Source: an uncultured Collinsella sp. (lineage in GTDB: Bacteria; Actinomycetota; Coriobacteriia; Coriobacteriales; Coriobacteriaceae). From it: DNA of 14,090 nt. The first letter of the stretch is position 1; each line of letters begins with the position of its first letter. The stretch covers positions 1 to 14,090 of the forward strand of contig CABSNL010000052.1 in assembly GCA_902479095.1 (NCBI GenBank), in the 5' to 3' direction. Below the pieces are notes generated by a model that made no database searches, was not told where the DNA came from, and was given only the letters and a program-made list of their open reading frames with translations. Of this stretch, positions 7,469 through 13,608 are shown piece by piece. The translations under genes were made by a program, and so were the position numbers.

Positions 7469-7496
7469 TTGACAGGAACAACTGTTCGAAGATAAT
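7469..7496 (+). promoter_or_regulatory. Promoter of the LysM gene (SOS controlled)
   Basis: A perfect -35 TTGACA (7469-7474), a 16-base spacer and -10 GATAAT (7491-7496) read toward the LysM gene. SOS box 2 fills most of the spacer and box 3 starts about 6 bases after the -10, so LexA bound here would block RNA polymerase. The leader to the ATG is about 80 bases. Confidence 0.75.
7475..7488. promoter_or_regulatory. SOS box 2 (in promoter spacer)
   Basis: GGAACAACTGTTCG contains the complete GAAC-N4-GTTC core of Gram-positive and actinobacterial LexA sites, positioned between the -35 and -10 of the LysM promoter. Confidence 0.78.
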
Positions 7497-7502
7497 AATA
7501 AC

Positions 7503-7516
7503 CGAACATTCGTTCT
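7503..7516. promoter_or_regulatory. SOS box 3 (at likely transcription start)
   Basis: CGAACATTCGTTCT has a full GAAC-N4-GTTC core; the outer bases fit less well (about 9/12 to the extended consensus). It overlaps the expected start of the LysM transcript. Confidence 0.65.
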
Positions 7517-7583
7517 CGCGCTAGACTTTTTTGTCCGCGCGGCTTGATAAAACTGTTCTCAGCAAAACACGCGAGAGGAGAAC

Positions 7584-8036
7584 ATGATGAACGCAACGAA
7601 TATGGTCCAGGGAAACCTCGCCCTTAAGCTCGAGACGCCTGCAGAACCCACTTTTACGGTTGTTCAGGGTGGCCGCTCCGGCTTTCAGCCTTTGACCGTA
7701 AATCCTGCTTGCAATCAGCAGGCTGCAGTCGCGCCGGCCCGCGTTGCCCTGAAGGTTCCGACGATTGTTGCCGTCGCCGTTGCGCTCACGCTCTTTTTTG
7801 TCCTCGCTATGTCGGTCTTTAGCGCTCGTCACGCCGCGTATGCCGAGTCCGTTTCCAACGTTACCTACGAGACCATTCGCGTTCAGCCTGGTGATTCTCT
7901 TTGGTCGCTTGCCGAGGAATATCCAATCGAAGGCCTTTCCACGCAAGAGACTTCCGACATGATCCGTAACGTCAATCATCTGGAGCATGGTTCGCTCGCC
8001 GCCGGTGCGCATCTTAAGGTTCCTGCTCGTTCGTAA
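7584..8036 (+). CDS. LysM membrane protein, probable SOS cell-division inhibitor (YneA/DivS/ChiZ-like)
   Basis: A 150-residue protein: an N-terminal cytoplasmic stretch of ~57 residues, one membrane helix (about 59-80, VPTIVAVAVALTLFFVLAMS), and an outward LysM domain at ~96-147 (YETIRVQPGDSLWSLAEEY ... AAGAHLKVP) expected to bind peptidoglycan. Position and layout match the SOS-induced division inhibitors found next to lexA: YneA in Bacillus, DivS in Corynebacterium and Rv2719c/ChiZ in Mycobacterium. Sequence similarity outside the LysM domain cannot be judged here. Start: AGAGGAG (7574-7580) is 3 bases from the ATG at 7584 and 6 bases from the ATG at 7587, so the second Met may be the true start. 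The gene has an SOS-type promoter and is followed by nrdR after 51 bases. Confidence 0.85.
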   Translation: MMNATNMVQGNLALKLETPAEPTFTVVQGGRSGFQPLTVNPACNQQAAVAPARVALKVPTIVAVAVALTLFFVLAMSVFSARHAAYAESVSNVTYETIRVQPGDSLWSLAEEYPIEGLSTQETSDMIRNVNHLEHGSLAAGAHLKVPARS

Positions 8037-8049
8037 TCATTATCGCGCT

Positions 8050-8093
8050 GCGCATGGTACCCTTGTTATCGTTTAAGAGGAGGTACCATGCGC
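8050..8093 (+). promoter_or_regulatory. Inverted repeat enclosing the nrdR ribosome site and start codon
   Basis: GCGCATGGTACC (8050-8061) and GGTACCATGCGC (8082-8093) are perfect 12-base reverse complements with a 20-base loop. The right arm contains the nrdR ATG (8088-8090) and the last bases of its strong ribosome site AAGAGGAGG (8075-8083); the rest of that site is in the loop. As RNA this would hide the start codon. As DNA it could be an operator. There is no T-run, so it is not a terminator. Confidence 0.65.
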
Positions 8094-8531
8094 TGTCCCA
8101 AATGCGGCAAGGCACATACCCGCGTCGTTGATTCCCGTATGCAGGAGTCAAATAACACCATTAAGCGCCGTCGCGAATGTTGCTCGTGTAACTACCGCTT
8201 TACAACGTTCGAGCGATGCGAAGACCCAATCGAGGTCATTAAGTCAGACGGAACCAAGCAGCGGTTCGATCGCAATAAGCTGCTCGTCGGCTTGATGCGC
8301 GCCACTATCAAACGCGATATCGACACTAAGAAGCTCAATGAGATTATCGACGACATCGAGGTCGAGCTGCGCTCTCGCACACTGACGGCCGTCACGTCCC
8401 ATGAGTTGGGTGACATGGTGCTCAAGCGCTTGGCAAAGATCGACAAGGTGGCGTACATCCGCTTTGCCTCGGTCTACCGCGATTTCAAAGACGTCGATGA
8501 GTTTCTGCAAGAGCTCGACAAGCTAAGGTGA
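8088..8531 (+). CDS. nrdR: Transcriptional repressor NrdR
   Basis: NrdR senses ATP/dATP and represses ribonucleotide reductase operons through NrdR boxes. Length 147 is typical. The N-terminal zinc ribbon has Cys3, Cys6, Cys31 and Cys34 (MRCPKCGKAHTRVVDSR and RRRECCSCNYRFTTFER). The ATP-cone domain spans ~49-139 (VIKSDGTKQRFDRNKLLVGLMRA onward in short). The ribosome site AAGAGGAGG ends 4 bases before the ATG. lexA–(LysM protein)–nrdR order is also known in Mycobacterium and Corynebacterium, which supports both calls. The stop overlaps the dut ribosome site, so dut is probably cotranscribed. The start codon lies in a 12-bp inverted repeat that may limit its translation. Confidence 0.97.
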   Translation: MRCPKCGKAHTRVVDSRMQESNNTIKRRRECCSCNYRFTTFERCEDPIEVIKSDGTKQRFDRNKLLVGLMRATIKRDIDTKKLNEIIDDIEVELRSRTLTAVTSHELGDMVLKRLAKIDKVAYIRFASVYRDFKDVDEFLQELDKLR

Positions 8532-8535
8532 TTCC

Positions 8536-8979
8536 ATGTTCAACATTACCGTCAACATAAAGCGTCTCGACCCCACCGTCGAGCTTCCCAAATACGCCCA
8601 TCCCACCGATGCCGGCTTGGATCTGCGCTCCAACGAGGACTGCGTCCTGAAGCCCTTCGAACGCCGTCTGGTCTCTACCGGGCTGGCCATCGCCCTGCCC
8701 GATGGCTACGCCGGCTTCGTCCAGCCCCGTAGCGGCTTGGCCATCAAGCAGGGCCTGTCTATAGTCAACACGCCGGGCCTCATCGACGCCCACTACCGAG
8801 GAGAACTCAAGGTTATCCTCATCAACCTGGATCCCTCCAACAACATCAAAATCAACAAAGGCGACCGCATAGCCCAACTCGTCATCCAAGAAGTCCCCAC
8901 GGTCAACCTCATGGAAGTAGAAGAACTAGACAAAACCGACCGAGGCAACGGAGGCTTCGGCTCCAGTGGCGTCGCCTAG
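8536..8979 (+). CDS. dut: dUTP diphosphatase (dUTPase)
   Basis: Hydrolyses dUTP to dUMP and pyrophosphate, keeping uracil out of DNA and feeding thymidylate synthesis; active as a homotrimer. In 147 residues all five motifs are present: DAGLDLR (25-31), PRSGLA (64-69), NTPGLIDAHYRGEL with the catalytic Asp84 (78-91), GDRIAQL (109-115) and the flexible C-terminal RGNGGFGSSG (136-145; Ser replaces the usual Thr). The ribosome site AAGGTGA (8525-8531) overlaps the nrdR stop and the gap is 4 bases. Codon use differs from its neighbours: Glu is mostly GAA here, especially in the last third, which also uses GTA, CTA and ATA, while the rest of the window strongly prefers GAG and C/G-ending codons. 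Its transcript probably ends in the hairpin region directly after it. Confidence 0.96.
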   Translation: MFNITVNIKRLDPTVELPKYAHPTDAGLDLRSNEDCVLKPFERRLVSTGLAIALPDGYAGFVQPRSGLAIKQGLSIVNTPGLIDAHYRGELKVILINLDPSNNIKINKGDRIAQLVIQEVPTVNLMEVEELDKTDRGNGGFGSSGVA

Positions 8980-8995
8980 GGGCGCTCGTATCCCG

Positions 8996-9093
8996 CTTTC
9001 GCCTGAGCCCCATACATATCATCCCGTGCTCAAACATTCTCGCTGCGCTGCGAAACTGCGCGCGGGACGATATGTATGGGGCTCAGGCGAAAG
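8996..9093 (+). repeat. Covarying stem-loop element, copy 1 (after dut)
   Basis: Arms 8996-9026 and 9063-9093 (31 bases) are reverse complements except A9021 opposite C9068. They enclose a 36-base core at 9027-9062. The same core occurs in copy 2 (9285-9320) on the other strand with one difference (G9045). The core can form a small inner stem TCGC (9040-9043) / GCGA (9050-9053), and the single core difference lies in its loop. The arms differ from copy 2 at 13 of 31 aligned positions, with pairing kept every time. It begins 16 bases after the dut stop. No coding potential is apparent. Strand is given in the dut sense. Confidence 0.9.
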
Positions 9094-9124
9094 GACTACA
9101 TGCTTGAGATTAAATAATCTTTCT

Positions 9125-9186
9125 AGTAAGCCGATGCGACAACGGAACTGTTCCTTTGTCGCATCGGCTTACTGCATTTTTATTTT
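9125..9186 (+). terminator. Long hairpin with T-rich tail, probable terminator
   Basis: Arms 9125-9148 and 9150-9173 pair over 24 positions with one mismatch (C9143/T9155), nearly to the tip (GGAAC T GTTCC). ATTTTTATTTT follows at 9176-9186, so it can end + strand transcripts coming from dut. On the minus strand the tail is weaker. It is unusually long and tight for a simple terminator. Confidence 0.7.
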
Positions 9187-9250
9187 CCTGTTTTACTTTT
9201 GCAGGTTCTAATGGAGGGGATACCGAAGTAGCTGCTAGTAAGTAAACGCA

Positions 9251-9354
9251 GCCGCTCTGTCGGAGCCGCCCTTATATCGTTCCACGCGCAGTTTCGCAGC
9301 GAAGCGAGAATGTTTGAGCATGGAATGATATAAGGGCGGCTCCGACAGAGCGGC
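9251..9354 (-). repeat. Covarying stem-loop element, copy 2 (after the glycosyltransferase)
   Basis: Arms 9251-9284 and 9321-9354 (34 bases) are reverse complements except G9279 opposite T9326. They enclose a 36-base core at 9285-9320 that is the reverse complement of the copy 1 core apart from base 9302. Read in the sense of the adjacent minus-strand gene, the mispair is A·C at the sixth pair from the core, exactly as in copy 1; read the other way both would be G·U. The element starts 10 bases after the glycosyltransferase stop. The remaining bases of the 8980-9364 gap hold only a short hairpin (AGATT/AATCT, 9107-9120) and no gene. Confidence 0.9.
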
Positions 9355-9364
9355 GGACATTCGA

Positions 9365-10666
9365 CTAGCGGATATGCGCGGGTTTTCCGCCCCAGTAGAA
9401 GCGGCAGAAGGCTCGTTTGCGCTTTTGGGGTTTGCCGGTTAGCTCCATGGTTGCAATGGCGATATCCTCGGCTGCGCGTGGACGGCGCAGGACTTCGCCG
9501 TTGATGAGCAGTGCCTTGAGCGACTCCGGATGATCGTGGAGATGGCGCAACGTCACGATGAGTTCTCGTGCGGTGGTGACATGCATGCTGGCGCCCATGC
9601 CGGTGAGCATCGTGGTGTTGGCCTTTTCCTGACCGTATGATTTGCCCAGCAGGATCATCGGCAGATGTGCGCATAGGCACTCGGTGACGGTGAGTCCGCC
9701 TGATTTGAGGATTGCCAGGTCGCAGCCGTGCATGAGGGCCGCCATGTCGTCCACGTAGTCCAGAACCGTGACGTTGTCGAGCTTCATGGCGTCGAAGAGC
9801 GTCTTGAGGCGGGTGGCGTATTCCTCATCCTTGCCCGGCAAAAAGACAAAGTGCATGTCCTCGAAGCTGCGCAGGAAGGGGAGTGTGCGGTCCATCTCCG
9901 CGCGAAAGCGAACGTACGGTTGAGGCAAACTGGCACCGGCCATCACCAACACAACGGTCTTGTCAGCGGGGAGATTGAACTTCTCGAGTTCTTCCTCGCG
10001 ATTGTAGTCCGTATCAAACCCGGCGCGAATGGGGATGCCTGTGATGCGGATTTTGGTCTCGGGAACTTTACGGGGGCGAAGTGTCTCGGCCATAAATTCG
10101 TTGGCTACGCAGAACAGGTCGGTGTCCTTGTGGGGCCAAAAGCCTTCGACTTCATAGTCTGTTGGTACGCAGATGACTGGATAATCGATACCCGTGATAA
10201 CGCGGGCACCCACAGCGACGTTGGCCGCCGTGATGTGTGTTGCGACCACGGCTATGGGCCTGCGGGTGCGGACATATTCGTTGAAGGCAGGGAACATAAT
10301 ACGTGACCATGCCGTGCCTCCGCCCCAAAGCAAGTGTCCGGTAAGGGTATAACGCCAGGTCAAGTCATATATTGGACGCGTGGCGCCGGTAAACGAGGCA
10401 GCCGTTTTGTTGCCGTCGAATTTAATACGTCCAAAATCAAGGATATCGAGCACTTCAATCTCAACATCCTCGGGGATGCCGCTGGTGCCGCGGATGAGGT
10501 CGAATGCCTGCGCAATCGCGTTGGCGGCGGCTTTGTGGCCCGATCCAACCGATGCGTGCACAATGGTTACCAGTGGTTTTTGTGCAGGTGAAACGGTCAT
10601 TTGCTCCGGTTGGGGAGTAGCTTGCATGGGCAGGGGAGCGCTATTGCTCGTCTGCGTTTGATCCAT
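9365..10666 (-). CDS. MGDG synthase/UgtP-type glycosyltransferase
   Basis: A 433-residue GT28-family (GT-B fold) enzyme of the kind that transfers galactose or glucose from a UDP-sugar to diacylglycerol at the inner face of the membrane. The first ~30 residues are a Gln/Pro/Thr-rich, probably disordered leader. The acceptor domain starts with VTIVHASVGSGHKAAANAIA (GSGHKAA at 41-47), the family's best signature, and contains THITAANVAVG and VPTDYEVEGFW. The donor domain includes ITGIPIRAGF, a VLVMAGASLPQPYV loop and KSGGLTVTEC at 321-330, which contacts the sugar nucleotide. The product is probably a glycolipid that makes up membrane or anchors lipoteichoic acid; which sugar cannot be told. 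GGGGAG lies 6 bases before the ATG. Divergent from trxB across 117 bases; a weak -10-like TACAAT (10703-10708, minus) could serve it. Confidence 0.88.
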   Translation of the reverse strand: MDQTQTSNSAPLPMQATPQPEQMTVSPAQKPLVTIVHASVGSGHKAAANAIAQAFDLIRGTSGIPEDVEIEVLDILDFGRIKFDGNKTAASFTGATRPIYDLTWRYTLTGHLLWGGGTAWSRIMFPAFNEYVRTRRPIAVVATHITAANVAVGARVITGIDYPVICVPTDYEVEGFWPHKDTDLFCVANEFMAETLRPRKVPETKIRITGIPIRAGFDTDYNREEELEKFNLPADKTVVLVMAGASLPQPYVRFRAEMDRTLPFLRSFEDMHFVFLPGKDEEYATRLKTLFDAMKLDNVTVLDYVDDMAALMHGCDLAILKSGGLTVTECLCAHLPMILLGKSYGQEKANTTMLTGMGASMHVTTARELIVTLRHLHDHPESLKALLINGEVLRRPRAAEDIAIATMELTGKPQKRKRAFCRFYWGGKPAHIR

Positions 10667-10783
10667 CGATAACTCCCCTTCATCTTAGTTTCGCAAGGAA
10701 TCATTGTAGTGCATGAGTGTCACGTTCGTCTAAATTTGGGTATGAGCGCAAAGAACGCCAATCTTTCGACAGGAGGTCTCTTC

Positions 10784-11722
10784 ATGACTACCCATCAGCC
10801 GATCGATGTTGCTATTATCGGTGGCGGCCCCGCGGGCTATGCTGCCGCCATTTACGCTGCGCGCTTCAACCTAACGACGACCGTGATTGAACAGGGCATG
10901 TCGGGAGGGCAGATCGCCACAACCAATGAGGTCGAGAACTATCCGGGCATTCCGCTCTTGAGTGGCGCCGAACTCGGCGAGCGTTTTCAGCAACATGCAG
11001 AGGGCCTGGGAGCACAGGTTGCATGGAGCATGGTTACGGGTATCGATTACGATGCCGATACAGCGCTGTTTACGGTGCATCATGATATGGGCGATACGCT
11101 GGCCTCGAGTGTTATCGCTTGCATGGGTGCTACGCCGCGATCTGCTGGTTTTGTTGGCGAGGATACGTATCGCGGTCGCGGTGTTTCGTATTGCGCGACG
11201 TGCGATGGCATGTTCTTTCGCGGTAAACAGGTCTTTGTCATCGGTGGCGGCAATGCCGCCTGCGAGGAAGCCCTGTTCTTGTCAGAAATCGCCAGCAGTG
11301 TGACCATCGTGCTGCGCCGCGACCAGTTTCGTGCGCCTGATGGTGTTGTCCAGAAAGTACTCGCAAAAGACAATATTACAGTTAGGTACCAAACTAGTAT
11401 TGTGGAGCTATCGGGCGAAGCCATGCCAACGACGATTACCTTTAAGGACAATGCATCCGGCGAGACTCATACCGAGTCATTTGAGCCTGGCTCGTTTGGC
11501 ATTTTTGTCTTTACCGGCACGCAACCCCATACCGAGCTTGTTGAGCATCTAGTTGATCTGGCGCCTGATGGCGGCATTCTGACTGATGAATCCATGGCGA
11601 CCCGCACGCCAGGTCTATTTGCTGCTGGCGACATCCGTTCCAAGCGCTTACGCCAGGTTGTGACCGCCGTTTCTGACGGAGCCATAGCAGCAACGAGCGC
11701 ATACATGTTTCTTCGCGGATAA
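10784..11722 (+). CDS. trxB: Thioredoxin-disulfide reductase
   Basis: A flavoprotein that passes electrons from NADPH through FAD and a redox disulfide to thioredoxin in the cytoplasm. It has 312 residues: FAD-binding GGGPAGYAAAIYAAR at 13-27, GQIATTNEVENYPG, active-site CATC at 137-140, NADPH-binding GGGNAACEEAL at 154-164, and the C-terminal FAD signature GLFAAGDIRSKRLRQV. The start at 10784 is chosen because AGGAGG (10771-10776) is 7 bases upstream and the protein then has normal length; an ATG at 10709 would add 25 residues with no ribosome site. Transcribed alone, with a strong terminator 40 bases after the stop. No confident promoter was found in the 117-base gap. Confidence 0.95.
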   Translation: MTTHQPIDVAIIGGGPAGYAAAIYAARFNLTTTVIEQGMSGGQIATTNEVENYPGIPLLSGAELGERFQQHAEGLGAQVAWSMVTGIDYDADTALFTVHHDMGDTLASSVIACMGATPRSAGFVGEDTYRGRGVSYCATCDGMFFRGKQVFVIGGGNAACEEALFLSEIASSVTIVLRRDQFRAPDGVVQKVLAKDNITVRYQTSIVELSGEAMPTTITFKDNASGETHTESFEPGSFGIFVFTGTQPHTELVEHLVDLAPDGGILTDESMATRTPGLFAAGDIRSKRLRQVVTAVSDGAIAATSAYMFLRG

Positions 11723-11762
11723 GTACGATAATATATCTTATGTAAGGTTGTTGTCTTTTAAC

Positions 11763-11809
11763 AAAGTGGTTGGACGGTGTATCAATGTGCTGTCCAACCA
11801 CTTTTACTT
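11763..11809 (+). terminator. trxB transcription terminator
   Basis: AAAGTGGTTGGAC (11763-11775) and GTCCAACCACTTT (11792-11804) form a perfect 13-bp stem with a 16-base loop. TTACTTT follows, a modest T-rich tail. Confidence 0.85.
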
Positions 11810-11816
11810 TCCGGTT

Positions 11817-11854
11817 ATGTGGTATGTAAAACTAGATGTGGTATGTAAAACTAG
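11817..11854. repeat. Two perfect 19-bp tandem repeats before the DUF1836 gene
   Basis: ATGTGGTATGTAAAACTAG occurs at 11817-11835 and again directly at 11836-11854. The pair ends 6 bases before a -10-like TAGAAT (11861-11866) and covers where a -35 should be. No good -35 is visible, as often at activator-dependent promoters. The 19-base spacing places the two sites about two helix turns apart. Autoregulation by the downstream HTH protein is the simplest guess. Confidence 0.75.
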
Positions 11855-11895
11855 ATAACCTAGAATAGAATATAGAAAATCAACGGAGGACCTTT

Positions 11896-12507
11896 ATGAA
11901 CCACGTTAAACACGTTATCCCGATGTCCGATACATCGGTCAGCATTAAGCCTGAGGATATTCAGCCCACTGTGCTGCCCGATGCATTTATTCAGTCCGAT
12001 ATCGTACGCAAACTCAATACGTTGAGTCTGCCGCGCTATGACCAGTTGCCCAATGTGACGCTCTACCGCGACCAGGTCATTGAGTATGTCGCGCTGTGGA
12101 TGGAGCCGCTGTCCCTTTGCGTTGAGCAGCCTATCATTACGCCATCGATGATCAATAACTACGTAAAGGTTGGCCTGGTGCCTGCTCCGGTCAAAAAGCA
12201 ATATGGCCGCGAGCAAATTGCCCGCCTGATCGCTATCTGCATCTTTAAGCAGGTGCTACCTATTGCTGCGGTGCAGGCACTCTTTAACATTCAGCGTTTG
12301 AGCTACGATGCCCCGACGGCCTTTGATTATGTGGTTGATCAGCTCGAGGCATCGATTCGTTCGGCGTTTTCTGTCGAGCAGACGCCGGTTCCCGATACGG
12401 CGCATCAGGTAACGCGTGAGTCGCTGCTTGTGCGCAGTGCGGTTTCCTCCTTCGTTTCGAAGGCTTACTTGATGAGCTATCTCAAGTTCAACGGGTTTAA
12501 TAGCTAG
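11896..12507 (+). CDS. DUF1836 protein, putative MerR-like transcription regulator
   Basis: A 203-residue cytoplasmic protein. The core (~45-135) has the DUF1836 pattern: LPRYDQLPNVTLYRDQVIEY, then ITPSMINNYVKVGLVP (81-96), VKKQYGREQIARLIAICIFKQVL and a following helix. The NNYV..GL.P...KK.Y.RE stretch resembles the winged helix-turn-helix of MerR-type regulators, so DNA binding is likely. The C-terminal ~65 residues show no known domain and no metal-binding Cys cluster. The target and signal are unknown. GGAGGA (11885-11890) lies 5 bases before the ATG. A 19-bp tandem repeat just upstream may be its operator. Monocistronic, with a strong bidirectional terminator 12 bases after the stop. Confidence 0.85.
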   Translation: MNHVKHVIPMSDTSVSIKPEDIQPTVLPDAFIQSDIVRKLNTLSLPRYDQLPNVTLYRDQVIEYVALWMEPLSLCVEQPIITPSMINNYVKVGLVPAPVKKQYGREQIARLIAICIFKQVLPIAAVQALFNIQRLSYDAPTAFDYVVDQLEASIRSAFSVEQTPVPDTAHQVTRESLLVRSAVSSFVSKAYLMSYLKFNGFNS

Positions 12508-12519
12508 CCGACGTATAAA

Positions 12520-12566
12520 ACGGGCGGGACAAAGAGCCATCTGTCGCTTTGTCCCGCCCGTATTTT
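12520..12566. terminator. Bidirectional terminator between DUF1836 gene and degV
   Basis: ACGGGCGGGACAAAG (12520-12534) and CTTTGTCCCGCCCGT (12547-12561) form a perfect GC-rich 15-bp stem with a 12-base loop. ATTTT follows on the + strand and TTTTAT on the minus strand, so it can end both convergent transcripts. Confidence 0.92.
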
Positions 12567-12579
12567 GCTTGGCTGGACT

Positions 12580-13446
12580 TTATTTGCCTGAAGCTACGCC
12601 CATGCCGTAGCCGATGATGAGGCCGTGCATCTCGGCGTAATAGGAATCCAGGCCGTTGCAGGGCATGATGATGGTCTTGGAGCCGGGCCAATGTTCGACT
12701 ATGCGATCAGTAAGCGCCTGGGCTCCAGCTTCGTTCTCAACGTGATCGATGATGACCTCACCGCCCGTAAAGCCCTCGGCTTCCATAGTGTCGATGATCT
12801 TGTTGAGCATCTTCTTTTCGCCACGCGTGTACCCGACGAGTTCGATTTTACCGGCCTCACTCGCCGTGCCCAAAATGCGGATATTGAGCTTGTTGGCAAT
12901 GACGCCGGCTGCCTTAGGGATACGTCCGGCTTTGGCGAGGTTTTCGTAATTGCACAAACTGAAGAGGATTTTGCTGTTCTGTTCAAGGCTATCGAAGTAT
13001 GCGCAGGCATCCTCGAATGAGACATTCGGATTGCTTGCAAGATAGCGGTCGAACAGCAAGAAAATGAGGTCCATTTTGCCGCCAGCTGCGCGTGAATTGA
13101 CTAGATGAATCTGTCGGTCGGGCTCCTCGGCAAGAACCATATCGCGAGCCGTGGCTGCCGCGTTGTAGCTGCCCGACACGCCCTCAGAGATCGGCATGCA
13201 GATGGTCATGTCTGCCAATTTGAAGAGCTCGGCCCACTCCCCTACGCTGGGACAAGCGCTCGAAGAAGCGTTCGTCTCCGCCTGAACAGCGCAGTTGAGC
13301 TCATGAACATCGAGCGAAAGGTCATCGACGAATTCATGCTCCCCCACTCGAATTTTGAGGGGTGCAAATGCAAAGGTGGTATGGGGCGCGGTCGGTTGCC
13401 AATCGCGGAGGTTGCAGCTTGAATCGGAGATAAGTGCCCAGCTCAT
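12580..13446 (-). CDS. DegV family fatty-acid-binding protein
   Basis: DegV/FakB-like proteins hold a fatty acid between two domains; FakB partners present exogenous fatty acids to the FakA kinase for phospholipid synthesis. The 288 residues follow the family: ALISDSSCNL at the start, SSSACPSVGEWAELF at ~61-75 (family T/S-SQPS region), ISEGVSGSYNAA at 86-97 with the lipid-headgroup Ser92, and the later AGRIPKAAGVIANKLNIRILG loop. No fakA is in the window, so whether it works as FakB is open. AAAGGA lies 6 bases before the ATG. A perfect TATAAT (13476-13481, minus) is a likely -10, about 30 bases upstream of the start, with an inverted repeat just beyond the expected -35. Confidence 0.9.
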   Translation of the reverse strand: MSWALISDSSCNLRDWQPTAPHTTFAFAPLKIRVGEHEFVDDLSLDVHELNCAVQAETNASSSACPSVGEWAELFKLADMTICMPISEGVSGSYNAAATARDMVLAEEPDRQIHLVNSRAAGGKMDLIFLLFDRYLASNPNVSFEDACAYFDSLEQNSKILFSLCNYENLAKAGRIPKAAGVIANKLNIRILGTASEAGKIELVGYTRGEKKMLNKIIDTMEAEGFTGGEVIIDHVENEAGAQALTDRIVEHWPGSKTIIMPCNGLDSYYAEMHGLIIGYGMGVASGK

Positions 13447-13475
13447 AGAGGGTCCTTTCTAATCGTTCCCATTCA

Positions 13476-13481
13476 ATTATA
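13476..13481 (-). promoter_or_regulatory. Probable -10 element of degV
   Basis: TATAAT reads on the minus strand 29 bases before the degV ATG. No recognisable -35 lies 16-18 bases further upstream, where the sequence is GC-rich, so the promoter may need an activator; the inverted repeat at 13504-13534 is well placed for one. Confidence 0.5.
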
Positions 13482-13503
13482 GCCATCTTGCAGACCGATT
13501 GGG

Positions 13504-13534
13504 CCGCTATCTAGTATTCAAAACTAGATAGCGG
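13504..13534. repeat. 12-bp inverted repeat upstream of degV
   Basis: CCGCTATCTAGT (13504-13515) and ACTAGATAGCGG (13523-13534) are perfect reverse complements around a 7-base loop. There is no T-run on either side. It lies between the terminator of the upstream gene and the degV -10. It shares the 11-mer AAAACTAGATA (13520-13530) with the tandem repeat before the DUF1836 gene (11847-11857). Confidence 0.7.
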
Positions 13535-13546
13535 ACTGCACGAAAG

Positions 13547-13595
13547 GCAAAAGAATGGACCCCATGACTCAAAGCCACGAGGTCCATTCTTTTGC
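13547..13595 (-). terminator. Terminator hairpin after the NlpC/P60 gene
   Basis: GCAAAAGAATGGACC (13547-13561) and GGTCCATTCTTTTGC (13581-13595) form a perfect 15-bp stem with a 19-base loop. It starts 13 bases after the minus-strand stop. The T-rich part lies partly in the stem and is followed by CTTT on the minus strand. Confidence 0.75.
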
Positions 13596-13608
13596 TTTAT
13601 CTGAATAC

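Noticed and set aside
8980..9364. CRISPR array or coding gene in the repeat-rich gap
   Set aside because: Only two copies of the core, inverted rather than direct, no regular spacers, and no open frame with a ribosome site on either strand.
10709..10783. Longer trxB start at 10709
   Set aside because: The start at 10784 has AGGAGG and gives normal length.
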